Position numbers and translations under genes: made by a program. From NCBI RefSeq assembly GCF_002927045.1, contig NZ_PRDW01000011.1, positions 46,721-110,720 on the forward strand: a DNA stretch of 64,000 nucleotides. Direction: 5' to 3'. The stretch is from Mycetohabitans endofungorum (lineage in GTDB: Bacteria > Pseudomonadota > Gammaproteobacteria > Burkholderiales > Burkholderiaceae). Below the pieces are notes generated by a model. It was not told the origin of the DNA. It saw nothing but the letters and a program-made list of their open reading frames with translations, and searched no databases. Each line of letters starts with the position of its first letter. Position 1 is the stretch's first letter. Below, piece by piece: positions 34,356 through 43,886 of the stretch.

Positions 34356-35416
34356 GCCCGTACCTGCTGCGCCGGTTCGCCGGCCTGCGCGGAATGTGCA
34401 TGCGCGGCGGATATCGTGCGACCTGCCTGCGCAGGCGTGCCGTCGTGCAGCCGGTGAACGCGCGGCGCGGCACGTTGGACGAAATAGCGGACGGTGCGCG
34501 TGAGCCCATCCGCCAGCGTCGTGGTCGGCGACCAGCCGAGGCGCCGGGCGGCGAGCGTCAGGTCCGGACAACGTTGCCGCGGGTCGTCCGCTGGTAGCGG
34601 TGCGTATCGGATTGGCACGCGGGCCCCGGTCAAGCGGATAACCTCGCGGGCGATCTCGCCGATCGTCACTTCGGTGGCGTTGCCTAGATTGACCGGCTCC
34701 GCAAACGGGCTTGGTGCCTCCATCAAGCGGATCAAGCCGTCGACCAGATCGTCCACGTAGCAGAACGAGCGCGTCTGGGTCCCATCGCCGTAGACAGTCA
34801 GCGCTTCGCCGGCCAGCGCCTGGGTGATGAAATTCGACACCACGCGTCCGTCGGCCGGATGCATGCGGGGACCGTACGTGTTGAAGATCCGCGCGATGCG
34901 GATATCGACGCGATGCTGCCGATAGTAATCAGCGAACAGGGTCTCGGCGCACCGCTTACCTTCGTCATAGCACGAACGCACCCCGATCGGATTGACATTG
35001 CCCCAATACTGCTCACGCTGCGGATGCACCGACGGGTCTCCATAGACCTCGCTGGTCGACGCTTGCAGGATACGCGCCTTCACGCGCTTGGCCAGCCCGA
35101 GCAGGTTGATCGCGCCGTGCACGCTGGTCTTAGTGGTTTGGACCGGGTCCTGCTGATAGTGGACCGGAGAGGCGGGACACGCGAGGTTATAGATTTCGTC
35201 GACCTCAACGTACAACGGGAATGTCACATCGTGACGCATCATCTCAAAATTTGGCGCATCGAGCAGATGGGCAATGTTGTCCTTGGTGCCGGTATAAAAG
35301 TTGTCCACGCATAGCACATCGTGGCCGGCTGTCACCAAGCGCTCGCACAAATGTGAGCCAAGAAAGCCGGCGCCACCGGTGACCAGAATCCGCTTGCGGC
35401 CATATTCTTTCATCAT
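34352..35416 (-). CDS. UDP-glucuronate decarboxylase-like NAD-dependent epimerase (UXS family)
   Basis: Extended SDR of 354 residues. It has [19 protein letters not shown], the NAD loop; [40 protein letters not shown] followed by [20 protein letters not shown] with the Y-x3-K pair; and [20 protein letters not shown]. These blocks are diagnostic of UXS-type enzymes that turn UDP-glucuronate into UDP-xylose. After about residue 310 a nonconserved tail ([20 protein letters not shown]) extends the usual length. It overlaps both neighbours by 4 bp. The product sugar would be used by the cluster's GTs. Confidence 0.88.
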   Translation of the reverse strand: MMKEYGRKRILVTGGAGFLGSHLCERLVTAGHDVLCVDNFYTGTKDNIAHLLDAPNFEMMRHDVTFPLYVEVDEIYNLACPASPVHYQQDPVQTTKTSVHGAINLLGLAKRVKARILQASTSEVYGDPSVHPQREQYWGNVNPIGVRSCYDEGKRCAETLFADYYRQHRVDIRIARIFNTYGPRMHPADGRVVSNFITQALAGEALTVYGDGTQTRSFCYVDDLVDGLIRLMEAPSPFAEPVNLGNATEVTIGEIAREVIRLTGARVPIRYAPLPADDPRQRCPDLTLAARRLGWSPTTTLADGLTRTVRYFVQRAAPRVHRLHDGTPAQAGRTISAAHAHSAQAGEPAQQVRA

Positions 35417-36741
35417 CCATTCTCCTTCTGGTTCGGGATGGCGGTCGCCGGCATGATGGGCGAGCGCCGGCCGCTCCCAAGCGAGGTAGCCGCGCGCGCG
35501 GTCCGCCGTGCTGTGTTGCGCAGCTCGTCATAGACGTGGACCAATTGCGCGGCAACGCTCTCCCACGTATAGTCGCGCCGCGCGCGCTGGCGGCCCGCTA
35601 GGCCCATCGCCACCGCCTGTTGCGGATCGCTGCGCAGCGCCGCCAGCCTGCGGGCCAGCGCCGCGGGCTCGCGCGGCGGCACCAGGTAGCCCGTTACGCC
35701 ATCCACGATGGTGCTGCGGATGCCGCCGACATTGCTGCCGATCACCGGCGTGGCACAGGCCATCGCCTCCACTGGAGTAATGCCGAAAGGCTCGTACCAT
35801 GGCGTGGTTACGAATACATCGGCCGCACTGTAGAACAGTCGTAGCACATCCCGGTCGCGACGGCCGACGAACGTCACGTGTTCGGCAACGCCCGCCTGCT
35901 GGGCGACGCGCATCAGCCGCGCCAATTCGGGGCAGCGTTCGGGGTCGGGCGTATAGTCGTCGCCTCCGACCACATACAGCCGCGTTGACTGTCCAGAATG
36001 CGCCGGCAAATGGGCGAGCGCTTCGATCACGTTGTCAACGCCTTTGCGCGGCACCAGCCGTCCCAACTGCAATATGGCGAACTCGTCCGACCGCCATCCG
36101 AGTCGCGCACGAGCCTCGAGCTTCGGTACCGGTTGAAACTCGTCGCTATCAAAGCCGCACGGAATGACTCGGATGCGTCGCGGGTCGCCTGGATACAACG
36201 TCGTCAGGTCAATTTGGTCTTGCGGACATTCGGCGATCAGCCGATCCGAGCGCCGCACCAGCCTATCTTCTATCGCAAAACGTTCGTCCGGAAACCCATC
36301 GGCTGTGCCTTGGTGCTGCCGGCGCACTCGGCCCAGTGCATGAAAAGTGGTAACCAGCGGGATACCGAGCCGCTGCTTCACGCGCAGCGCTGCTTTGCCC
36401 GACATGAAGAAGTTCGCGTGCATCACGTCGTAAGGCTCGGGTTGCCGCCTGAAATAGTCGACGAGGAAGTCGGCAAAACACGCCATGTGCGGCAGCAGCG
36501 CCTCTTTCGGCATATCGTTGGGCGGCCCCGCGGGCACGTGGATGACCTGCATCCTGGGACCTATGCGCATCACCTCCGGTAAGTGGGGGTTGTCACGGCG
36601 GGTAAAGACATCAACGTGCCAGCCCCGCAACGCCAATTGCTTGGCCACGTTGGCCACGTAAATGTTCTGGCCGCCTGAGTCGACGCCGCCGATTACGCCC
36701 AGCGGCGAGGCATGCTCGCTGATCAGAGCGATTTTTTGCAT
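35413..36741 (-). CDS. family 4 glycosyltransferase, first gene of the minus operon
   Basis: 442 residues. It starts [20 protein letters not shown] then [20 protein letters not shown], as in sucrose-synthase/MshA-like GT4 enzymes. The donor domain has [20 protein letters not shown] and [20 protein letters not shown] with the E-x7-E pattern, then [20 protein letters not shown]. The start is set by GGGAG just upstream; an ATG at 36768 would place that RBS inside the gene. A roughly 40-residue tail ([20 protein letters not shown]...) is extra. With the UXS gene it forms the head of the minus operon. Confidence 0.86.
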   Translation of the reverse strand: MQKIALISEHASPLGVIGGVDSGGQNIYVANVAKQLALRGWHVDVFTRRDNPHLPEVMRIGPRMQVIHVPAGPPNDMPKEALLPHMACFADFLVDYFRRQPEPYDVMHANFFMSGKAALRVKQRLGIPLVTTFHALGRVRRQHQGTADGFPDERFAIEDRLVRRSDRLIAECPQDQIDLTTLYPGDPRRIRVIPCGFDSDEFQPVPKLEARARLGWRSDEFAILQLGRLVPRKGVDNVIEALAHLPAHSGQSTRLYVVGGDDYTPDPERCPELARLMRVAQQAGVAEHVTFVGRRDRDVLRLFYSAADVFVTTPWYEPFGITPVEAMACATPVIGSNVGGIRSTIVDGVTGYLVPPREPAALARRLAALRSDPQQAVAMGLAGRQRARRDYTWESVAAQLVHVYDELRNTARRTARAATSLGSGRRSPIMPATAIPNQKENG

Positions 36742-37047
36742 GTAGCTGCTCCCGATTGATGAAGGCAACGGGTGCCTATCTCCGCTGCAGTACGCAAGCG
36801 ATGTACCCGCCCGTCCGATAGCACCGCGGCATCTGCATTGCGGTGCGAACTATCGAAGCTGGCTTCGGGGTAACCCGAAAAAGTTACAACCGCACGACGC
36901 AATTGGAGGTGTCGCCGCAGCGCGTTACCCGGCGCAGCGGTGCAGGATCGGCAACAGGGAACGCGGTTTGCGCGACAACGGTGGACCGGCGCGTGCATGC
37001 CTGCCGCGCCCATTCCACTGTGTCATCGGCTTTCAAAGGAGATTGCT
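36742..37047. other. intergenic, no gene
   Basis: About 305 bp between the glycan minus operon and the DUF2795 gene. It must hold both divergent promoters, but I see no confident -35/-10 pair, hairpin or operator. No open frame shows recognisable protein. Confidence 0.4.
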
Positions 37048-37350
37048 ATGACTTCCCGTCATCCTCACACCGGTCACGAATTGAGCCACGCGCGGGCGCA
37101 TGAAGGGGACCGCGTCCAGCAAGACCATGACAAGGGCGGCCACCAGAGCGGGCATGGCAAAGCGCCGAGTCCGGTCGATATTCAGAAGGCACTCAAGGGC
37201 ATGGCCTATCCGGCCAGCAAGGAAGACGTCATTCAATGCGCGCAGCGCTCGCATGCCGACGGCAGCGTGCTGAAAATACTCAAGCGTATTCCGGAGCGGG
37301 AGTACGGCACGCCGGCTTCAGTCTCCAAGGAAGTCGGAAAACTGATGTGA
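37048..37350 (+). CDS. DUF2795 domain protein
   Basis: A 100-residue soluble protein, RBS AAGGAGATTGCT. The N-terminal third is His-rich (RHPHTGHELSHARAHEGDRV then QQDHDKGGHQSGHG) and may be disordered or bind metal. The C-terminal domain has SPVDIQKALKGMAYPASKED followed by VIQCAQRSHADGSVLKILKR and IPEREYGTPASVSKEVGKL. This fits DUF2795 (a small helical, possibly DNA-binding or stress-related domain). Stand-alone gene. Confidence 0.8.
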   Translation: MTSRHPHTGHELSHARAHEGDRVQQDHDKGGHQSGHGKAPSPVDIQKALKGMAYPASKEDVIQCAQRSHADGSVLKILKRIPEREYGTPASVSKEVGKLM

Positions 37351-37618
37351 TTCGGGTGCGCCGCGCGAGCATGACCGCTGGCGCTGAGGTTGACGAGTTT
37401 AACCGTCGTCACATGACGGCAGCGCCTTGGCGATCGCAGCGCAATAGCAGCGACGGCTGTTCTCGATCAACCCGGTGCCGTCGCCCCGCCTGATATGCGT
37501 GGAACAGTGCTACACGGCCGCCGTCAGCAACAGCGTGAAGACCGTTGCCCACAACATGTGGAATCCGGCGCGATTATGGTATCGATGCCGGGTAAGCCTG
37601 TCGCAACGCGCGGTGCCC

Positions 37619-38383
37619 TTATTGGGGCGTCAGTTCCTGGGCGGACGTATCGGCATCGTTGCCCTGGGCGACCAGAACATGGATGTTGCCCGGCACGATG
37701 TTGCCGATGCCGCCCGACGGGATCGTCAAGATGAGCCAGTCGGCGTTTTTGGCCAAACTGACCGGCGCGCTCGTCAGAATCGGCGTCTTCGTACCGGCAT
37801 TGGTGACGATGACCTGATACGTGCCGCCGGACAGATATACTGAATCTTGACCGGATGCGGGTACCGCGTGCTGATAGGCGATGGAGGACACCGTGGGCGC
37901 CACGCCGGAGATGTCGGTACCGGGCGCTACGACGTAGATGTCCACGTTCGGCGCGTTAAACGACGCATTGAATCCCCGTACGCGCGCCTTGTCCGACAGC
38001 AAGCCTTTGTCATACGGATCGTCGATTACGGAGATCGCGGACGACGAACCCAGGATCGCAATCGTCGTGTATTGGTGTCCCTTGGCTGCATTGAACGCCT
38101 GCGAGGCCAGCGTCACAGACGTGCCAGTTGCATTGTAAGTGGCGGTCTGGGTGCCTGCGCCGACATCGCGGTAACGCGTGACGCCCTTGTACTGTACGTT
38201 GGTCGCGTTCGCTTGCCCGTTTAGGTAGTAATCCAGATTCGGGGCGGTCGGAATGGCATTGATGAACCTTGCCTGCGCAGAGGTCAGGCCCAGCTCAGTG
38301 CCTAGGTCTTTACCTCCTCTTCCACAAGCGCCCAACGCCAGCGTGGCGAGGGTCAACATGGCAACGGTACGGATCGATTTCAT
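37619..38383 (-). CDS. DUF4397 domain lipoprotein
   Basis: 254 residues. MKSIRTVAMLTLATLALGAC ends in a lipobox (LGAC), so it is a lipoprotein. The body contains repeated beta segments of the DUF4397 type: ARFINAIPTAPNLDYYLNGQ, YRDVGAGTQTATYNATGTSV and a second copy starting ARVRGFNASFNAPNVDIYVV. The two halves suggest two DUF4397 units. The domain occurs in surface and periplasmic proteins of unknown function. Monocistronic. Confidence 0.85.
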   Translation of the reverse strand: MKSIRTVAMLTLATLALGACGRGGKDLGTELGLTSAQARFINAIPTAPNLDYYLNGQANATNVQYKGVTRYRDVGAGTQTATYNATGTSVTLASQAFNAAKGHQYTTIAILGSSSAISVIDDPYDKGLLSDKARVRGFNASFNAPNVDIYVVAPGTDISGVAPTVSSIAYQHAVPASGQDSVYLSGGTYQVIVTNAGTKTPILTSAPVSLAKNADWLILTIPSGGIGNIVPGNIHVLVAQGNDADTSAQELTPQ

Positions 38384-38686
38384 TACGTCCTCTCAGTGAT
38401 AAGCAGCACAAAGCGAACGAATGCTGGATTGCGCTGTTGCAACAGCGTTTTGTTTAACGTCGCACCCGTGCATGGCTCTGTTCTGGTATTTCAACAATGA
38501 CCTCATCGTATGCCCAACGGACATAACGAGGGCGTTCCAAAGCAGCAAGCACTGTTCCCGAACGGAGTAGGGGCGTGCGGGCAGCCCGGTTGGTACGGAA
38601 CTTGCACAATCGGAACGCTACGGCAAGCGGCGATGAAGCCGACAATACGGCGCGCGTGCGCCGCAGGATCACACGAAGGAGGCTCC

Positions 38687-39646
38687 ATGGCGTCACGAAT
38701 GATCTGGAAAGGCGCAATCAGTTTTGGCCTCGTGCACGTACCGGTGCAGCTGTATCCGGCCACCCGGACGGTGAAGCCATCGTTCCGGATGCTGGACAAG
38801 CATTCGATGGATCCGATCGGCTATCGGCAGGTCAACAAGCGCACAGGAAAGGAAGTGCCGCGCGAGGATATCGTGCGCGGTTACGAGTACGATAAAGAGC
38901 GCTATGTGGTATTAACCGACGAGGAGATCCGCGCGGCCAATCCGGATTCGACGCAGACGGTCGATATCTTGACCTTTGTTGATTCAGACGCCGTGTCGTT
39001 TCTATACCTCGACACACCGTACTATCTCATGCCGGAGCGCAAGGGTGAGAAGGTTTACGCGTTGCTGCGCGAAGCGTTGAAGGCGACCGGCAAAATCGGT
39101 ATCGCGTTGGTCGTCATGCATGGCCGCCAACACCTTGGTGCGCTGATTCCGGTGGGTCCGTTGCTCGCGTTGGACACGTTGCGCTGGAAGGATGAATTGC
39201 GGGCGCTGGCCAAACTCCCGTTGCCGGAGGCCGATGCGAAAAAGGCCGGCGTCACGGCCCGCGAGTTGGACATGGCCAAGAAGCTGATTAATGACATGAG
39301 TGGGGCATGGAAACCTGAGGACTACCACGATACGTTCCGGGACGACATCCTGACGTTGGTCGAGAAGAAGATCCGCGCGGACAAAACACAAGAGATTTCA
39401 GATATTGAGGCTCCGGCAAGGCGGCGCAGTGCAGACGTCGTCGACTTGTCCGAACTGCTGCGGCGCAGTCTGGGGCGGCGCAAGGACGGAACAAGCACCG
39501 ACGAGAGCGCAGGCCCGGATAGCAGCGATACGCCGAAAAAGCCGCCATTGCGCAAGGCGACGGTCAGCCCTGCCAGGAAGCGCACGACCCGATCGGCCCC
39601 CAAACCAGCGAAGAAGTCGGTACCGCGCAAACGCCATGCGGCCTAG
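38687..39646 (+). CDS. ku: non-homologous end joining protein Ku
   Basis: Homodimeric DNA-end-binding ring protein of bacterial NHEJ, 319 residues. The start MASRMIWKGAISFGLVHVPV is preceded by GAAGGAGGCTCC; the frame extends to 38510 without support. Conserved parts are LYPATRTVKPSFRMLDKHSM, NKRTGKEVPREDIVRGYEYD, YYLMPERKGEKVYALLREAL and VVMHGRQHLGALIPVGPLLA. The C-terminal 70 residues are Lys/Arg-rich (KATVSPARKRTTRSAPKPAK), typical of the extended DNA-binding tail in proteobacterial Ku. The partner LigD is not in this window. Confidence 0.93.
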   Translation: MASRMIWKGAISFGLVHVPVQLYPATRTVKPSFRMLDKHSMDPIGYRQVNKRTGKEVPREDIVRGYEYDKERYVVLTDEEIRAANPDSTQTVDILTFVDSDAVSFLYLDTPYYLMPERKGEKVYALLREALKATGKIGIALVVMHGRQHLGALIPVGPLLALDTLRWKDELRALAKLPLPEADAKKAGVTARELDMAKKLINDMSGAWKPEDYHDTFRDDILTLVEKKIRADKTQEISDIEAPARRRSADVVDLSELLRRSLGRRKDGTSTDESAGPDSSDTPKKPPLRKATVSPARKRTTRSAPKPAKKSVPRKRHAA

Positions 39647-39649
39647 TGC

Positions 39650-39865
39650 TGCAATGTTGTCCAGTATGCGATGATGACGCGAGCGCCTGATTACGTTGAA
39701 CAGGCTGGGTTGCGGCGCCCAATCGGGAAAAAGCGAGCCTTCATTGCGGTAATACGGATTCTCCACTGTTGGCAATTTCTGTGTCGCCGAAATTCGGATT
39801 GTCGATGAGCGTATCGTATTGCTGAGTCGCCCCCTGTTAGGCTTCACTATAATGTTGGTCCGCAA
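39650..39865 (-). other. degraded gene remnant, unrecognised
   Basis: The minus strand has DTLIDNPNFGDTEIANSG in one frame, then NPYYRNEGSLFPDWAPQPSL followed by FNVIRRSRHHRILDN in another. Both look coding, but they are separated by a frame change and have no start. I cannot name the family. Confidence 0.3.
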
Positions 39866-39900
39866 ATGCGGGGCGACGTATCAATCCATACACCCGTGTC

Positions 39901-40599
39901 ATGAACAGATTAAATCAATACGCGTTTTTATTTTTCTTTATCATTAGTACTTCTTCCAATGTATTAGCGGGGTCGGATTCGCGCAACTCTGCTGAATCTG
40001 CCACACTCACTATCCAAGGTCGAATTTCGCCAGGTCCTTGCGAGCTGCGCTTATCGCCTTCTCATGTCGAGATGGAGCCACTTCGCTCAGAAGAGTTGGA
40101 AACGGATAGAAAATATATTCAGCTGGGTAGCAAAGAAGTCGAACTGTCTATCAACTGCCCGACGAACACGTCGGTTGGAATTGTGTCGCAGAATGAGGTA
40201 GAGGGCTACAACCCTTTCATGGATCTGGGCAGTGACGACAACAATACGCCGCTCCAGGAACTGAAGGGAATATTGAGCACCGGCGAGACGGTCGTGGGCG
40301 TGTATGCTCTCATGCTGGATAACATGAGCTATTCGCACAATGGGCACCACCACATGTCCGTACCCATCGGTCGGTTAAACAAAGGCGAAGGAAATTGGAG
40401 CCCGGTAGTAACCAACCTGTTGAACGGTGAGCATTATCGGGAAATTAGTTGGAAGAGTAGCGAAGGAAATACTCCCGCCGTGGGCTCAGAATTTTCGGCC
40501 AACATTGTCATCATGCCCTTTTTTCGACCGGCAAAGGAGATGGATCTGAGCCGTGAGATCATCTACCGAGGTCAAACGACGATCACACTGACGTATTGA
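39901..40599 (+). CDS. fimbrial subunit, DUF1120 family
   Basis: A 232-residue secreted protein. MNRLNQYAFLFFFIISTSSN ends a signal peptide cut near VLAGSDS. The mature part starts with the typical strand pattern ATLTIQGRISPGPCELRLSP and has a second cysteine in LSINCPTN (one disulphide), then GVYALMLDNMSYSHNGHHHM and a C-terminal TTITLTY beta strand. This fits DUF1120, a fimbrial-type pilin domain completed by donor strand exchange. GC content is low compared with the usher. It leads a three-gene chaperone-usher operon. Confidence 0.75.
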   Translation: MNRLNQYAFLFFFIISTSSNVLAGSDSRNSAESATLTIQGRISPGPCELRLSPSHVEMEPLRSEELETDRKYIQLGSKEVELSINCPTNTSVGIVSQNEVEGYNPFMDLGSDDNNTPLQELKGILSTGETVVGVYALMLDNMSYSHNGHHHMSVPIGRLNKGEGNWSPVVTNLLNGEHYREISWKSSEGNTPAVGSEFSANIVIMPFFRPAKEMDLSREIIYRGQTTITLTY

Positions 40600-40647
40600 T
40601 ATCGATGACGTTTTCGGTTCAATGCCTTTTTGACTTAGCAATTTAAT

Positions 40648-41391
40648 ATGTGGAATTTTGCTTGTATGGCGCTTCGGCGGCACGCCGCACGCATGCTATT
40701 GGTGTGTCTGTTCCCCAGCATCGCATGCGCTACGGGCGTCATGCCAGAAACCTCGGTCGTCCTGTTGGCTGAAGGAAAAGGCGAAGCAGCGATCAAGGTG
40801 CGCAACACGGATTCGTTTCCGGTCATCCTCTACACCTCAGTGAGCGATACCGCTGAGGATCGCGAGCCGCTGGTGGTCGCCACGCCGTTGGCAACCCGAT
40901 TGGAACCCGGCGACGAGCAACTAGTGCGATTCATGTTAGTCAACGACGAACCATTGCGCACGGAACGCCTGAAACGCGTGGTCTTCGAAGGAATACCACC
41001 CGCCGCAGCTGGCAAAGAAGGCGTCGCGTTCACCGTGCGGCAGGATTTGCCGGTTATTGTCACGCCACGCGGACTCCAGGTCGATGAGCAGCCGTGGAAA
41101 CACCTGTCGTGGCATCTGCGCGGCCGCGTGCTGACGCTCACCAACCCGTCCCCGTATGTCGTCAGGCTCGAGCAGCGTGTGACGATCCTGCCTCAAGGGG
41201 CTGTTCTGACGCTGCCACAGCGCTATATCCTGCCCAAAGCGCATGTTGAACTGCCGCTCGGCGATCACATCGCGCCACAACGTATCCATGCACTGCGATT
41301 GTCCACGCTGTCGCGTTATGGGTATGCGACGGGCACGTATGACTTGCCCGCGGGACAACTCAAGCCGCCGCAGGACGCGGCTTCGCATTGA
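40648..41391 (+). CDS. periplasmic fimbrial chaperone
   Basis: 247 residues. A signal peptide (MLLVCLFPSIACATG) precedes two immunoglobulin-like domains. The first has GVMPETSVVLLAEGKGEAAI and VRNTDSFPVILYTSVSD. The second has VRFMLVNDEPLRTERLKRVV, FEGIPP-type and DLPVIVTPRGL segments. The blocks are those of FimC/PapD-type chaperones that fold and cap subunits by donor-strand complementation. It overlaps the start region of the usher gene and follows the DUF1120 subunit by 48 bp. The length is normal. Confidence 0.85.
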   Translation: MWNFACMALRRHAARMLLVCLFPSIACATGVMPETSVVLLAEGKGEAAIKVRNTDSFPVILYTSVSDTAEDREPLVVATPLATRLEPGDEQLVRFMLVNDEPLRTERLKRVVFEGIPPAAAGKEGVAFTVRQDLPVIVTPRGLQVDEQPWKHLSWHLRGRVLTLTNPSPYVVRLEQRVTILPQGAVLTLPQRYILPKAHVELPLGDHIAPQRIHALRLSTLSRYGYATGTYDLPAGQLKPPQDAASH

Positions 41392-41423
41392 TCGTCCGAC
41401 GATCGGGGCAATGCGATCCTGCG

Positions 41424-43886
41424 ATGATGCACGTTGGGCAAATGCGATGCCGGCAGGCCGCGCTGAGGCAGGCCGTGAGCTGGTCGGCCACGCTTTGCAT
41501 TGCCATCACGGCGACGCAATCGATGGCCGCGCCCGTTCAATTCGATTTGAGCCGGCTGCGGGCGCGGGGACTGCCGGTCGCGCTGGCCGATTACTATGCA
41601 AACGGCCCTCGCTTCAGCCCGGGATATCACCGCATCGCGTTGAAAGTGAATGGGATGCCGCGCGGACATATCGATGCATACTTCGATCCCGATGGCGATA
41701 TTTGCATGAGCGCCGAGCTGCTCGAGCAAGGTGGATTGGTGTTACCCGATGCAAAGGCGGCTAGGATCCATCCCCACGCTTTGCCAGTATCCGGCCCAGC
41801 GCTCCCCCCACCATCCCCGCCGGCCTGCTACGACTACCGGGCGATATTCCCTGGCACACAAATCGCATTGTTCCCTGCGCAGGCACGGGTCGAACTGATC
41901 GTGCCCTTGCGGGCGGTGCGGCCGCAGCGTCAGCCGGTGCGGCAATTTGCCCGCGGCGGCAGCGCCGGCATGCTGAACTACGACATACGCATGGCGCAAT
42001 GGCGATACGGGCGGGGTTCGCGCTCCCGTGTCCGCGCACGTATCGAGGCGGGGTTCAATGCACAAGATTGGATCGTACGTTCGCGACAGTCATTGAGCCA
42101 CACACCGTGGGGCGCCGCCGTGTCGCACGACGCGGCGTACGCGCAACGCACCTTTCACGGTAGCGGCACGCTCCTGCAAGTCGGACAGCTCACGCTGGCC
42201 AATGCGGTGACGGGCGCAGCCGCATTGCATGGCATACAGATTCTGCCGGACGATGCGCTGAGCCGATCCCGGCCCCGTGCTGCCCGTATTGATGCGATTG
42301 CATCGTCGCAAGCCCGTGTGGAGGTGTCTCAGGCGGGGCAGCAGCTCTATACAACTGTGGTGCCGCCCGGGCCGTTTAGTATCGACGAATTGGAAGTCCA
42401 GAACGAAGTCTCGGATTTGATCGTGACGGTGACGGAAAGCGACGGTTCACAGCGCGAATTCGTGGTGCCTGCAACGTCTTTCGCGGCCGGCTCCCCGGTC
42501 GGCGCTGCGGGGCTGTCAGTGGCAGTCGGCCGGTTCAGCACGCTCGGCGGGTTCTATCCCGCGGTGGCCGTAAGCGCGGGGCGCAACCTGAATCCGTCCA
42601 TCAGTGCATCAGCCACGGCGCTGCTCTCGTCCGGCTACCAGGGCGCCGCGGCATCGTTGTTCATCGCGCCGCGCACCGGCTCCGACGTCGCTGCGCGACT
42701 GCATCTATCCCGCCATCGCGCAAGCGGCGTTTCGGGCGCGGGCGCCCATGTCCGCATCGGCGCCCGCGTGGGCCATACGGTATCGGCCAGCCTCTCGGGA
42801 AACTACAGGACAGCTGGTTTTCGACACCATTCAGAGGCCCGCACACGCCTTGGTCGCTGCAACGCGATGGACTTGACCGCTCGACTGAGCTTTGCAATGC
42901 CTTCCTATGGCTCGATCAGCCTGGGCTATGGCCAATCCTTTCAAGCCGGCACGATGGTGGGGCGCTACATGACGGGCTCCGTTTCAATGCGGCTCGCCGA
43001 CCTGTCGGTGACGTTGGCCGCGCAGTGCTATTCGTACCACTCGCGCCGTTCCGGTATGTCGACATACATGAGCGTAAGCATGCCATTCGGGCGCAGCGGT
43101 ACGCGCGGACACGCGTCGTTGTCCGATGCCGGCCTGCTCACTGGCACACGCATGCACGGCAGAATTCGTGATCACACGGACTATAACGCGTCAATTCAAC
43201 GCAACCACGCGGCTCGTGATGTGTCGGCGGGTCTGGATTTCAACCATCGCAATCGATTTGCCAATTTATCGGGCGGCGTCTGGCATTCGATGGGGGCATC
43301 GTCCTATTCGGCGGTGCTCAGCGGCGCACTGGCAGTCCATGATGGCGGGTTGACGTTTTCGCCGTACCGGATCGCGGATACGTTTGGCATTGCATCGACC
43401 AACGGCGTGCCTGACGTAAAAATCTCCACGCGGGCGGGCATCGTTCAGACAGACAGTCGTGGGCAAGCCATCTTGCCGTCGTTGCCTGCGTATGCCACCT
43501 CGCCTGTCCAGATCGCGACGCGGACCTTGCCTCGAAGCGCCGATGTGGACAACGGCTATCGGACCTTGCAGCCGGCGCGCGGCTCGGTGCAAAAGGTGCG
43601 ATTCAACGTGACCACTGTGCATCGGATGCTGTTGGATATAACAACGGACGACGGGATTGCGTTGCAGCGCGGTTCACTGATTCTTGATAGCGCTGGCCAT
43701 GTGGTCGCGACCGTACTCGACGAACAGCGGATATTCATGTCTCGGGCGACATCCGATGCGGCCTTGATCGTCAAGCTTGCCAACGGCCGACGTTGCCAGC
43801 TCGTGTACACATTATCCGACACACTGGACCCGAGTCGCACGTTCGAGCGCGCACCGGCGCGCTGTTACACGATATCTGTGGACTAA
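41424..43886 (+). CDS. fimbrial outer-membrane usher protein
   Basis: An about 820-residue outer-membrane usher that secretes and assembles pilus subunits. The start at 41424 (MMHVGQMRCRQAALRQAVSW) gives a signal peptide ending at MAAPVQFD; a TTG at 41388, overlapping the chaperone stop, is also possible. Domains: N-terminal YYANGPRFSPGYHRIALKVN with GHIDAYFDPDGD; the plug-associated ARVEVSQAGQQLYTTVVPPG PFSIDEL; a large 24-strand barrel; and C-terminal domains with VPDVKISTRAGIVQTDSRGQ. No adhesin gene follows. Only one subunit gene is seen, so tip or other subunits may be lost or elsewhere. Confidence 0.9.
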   Translation: MMHVGQMRCRQAALRQAVSWSATLCIAITATQSMAAPVQFDLSRLRARGLPVALADYYANGPRFSPGYHRIALKVNGMPRGHIDAYFDPDGDICMSAELLEQGGLVLPDAKAARIHPHALPVSGPALPPPSPPACYDYRAIFPGTQIALFPAQARVELIVPLRAVRPQRQPVRQFARGGSAGMLNYDIRMAQWRYGRGSRSRVRARIEAGFNAQDWIVRSRQSLSHTPWGAAVSHDAAYAQRTFHGSGTLLQVGQLTLANAVTGAAALHGIQILPDDALSRSRPRAARIDAIASSQARVEVSQAGQQLYTTVVPPGPFSIDELEVQNEVSDLIVTVTESDGSQREFVVPATSFAAGSPVGAAGLSVAVGRFSTLGGFYPAVAVSAGRNLNPSISASATALLSSGYQGAAASLFIAPRTGSDVAARLHLSRHRASGVSGAGAHVRIGARVGHTVSASLSGNYRTAGFRHHSEARTRLGRCNAMDLTARLSFAMPSYGSISLGYGQSFQAGTMVGRYMTGSVSMRLADLSVTLAAQCYSYHSRRSGMSTYMSVSMPFGRSGTRGHASLSDAGLLTGTRMHGRIRDHTDYNASIQRNHAARDVSAGLDFNHRNRFANLSGGVWHSMGASSYSAVLSGALAVHDGGLTFSPYRIADTFGIASTNGVPDVKISTRAGIVQTDSRGQAILPSLPAYATSPVQIATRTLPRSADVDNGYRTLQPARGSVQKVRFNVTTVHRMLLDITTDDGIALQRGSLILDSAGHVVATVLDEQRIFMSRATSDAALIVKLANGRRCQLVYTLSDTLDPSRTFERAPARCYTISVD

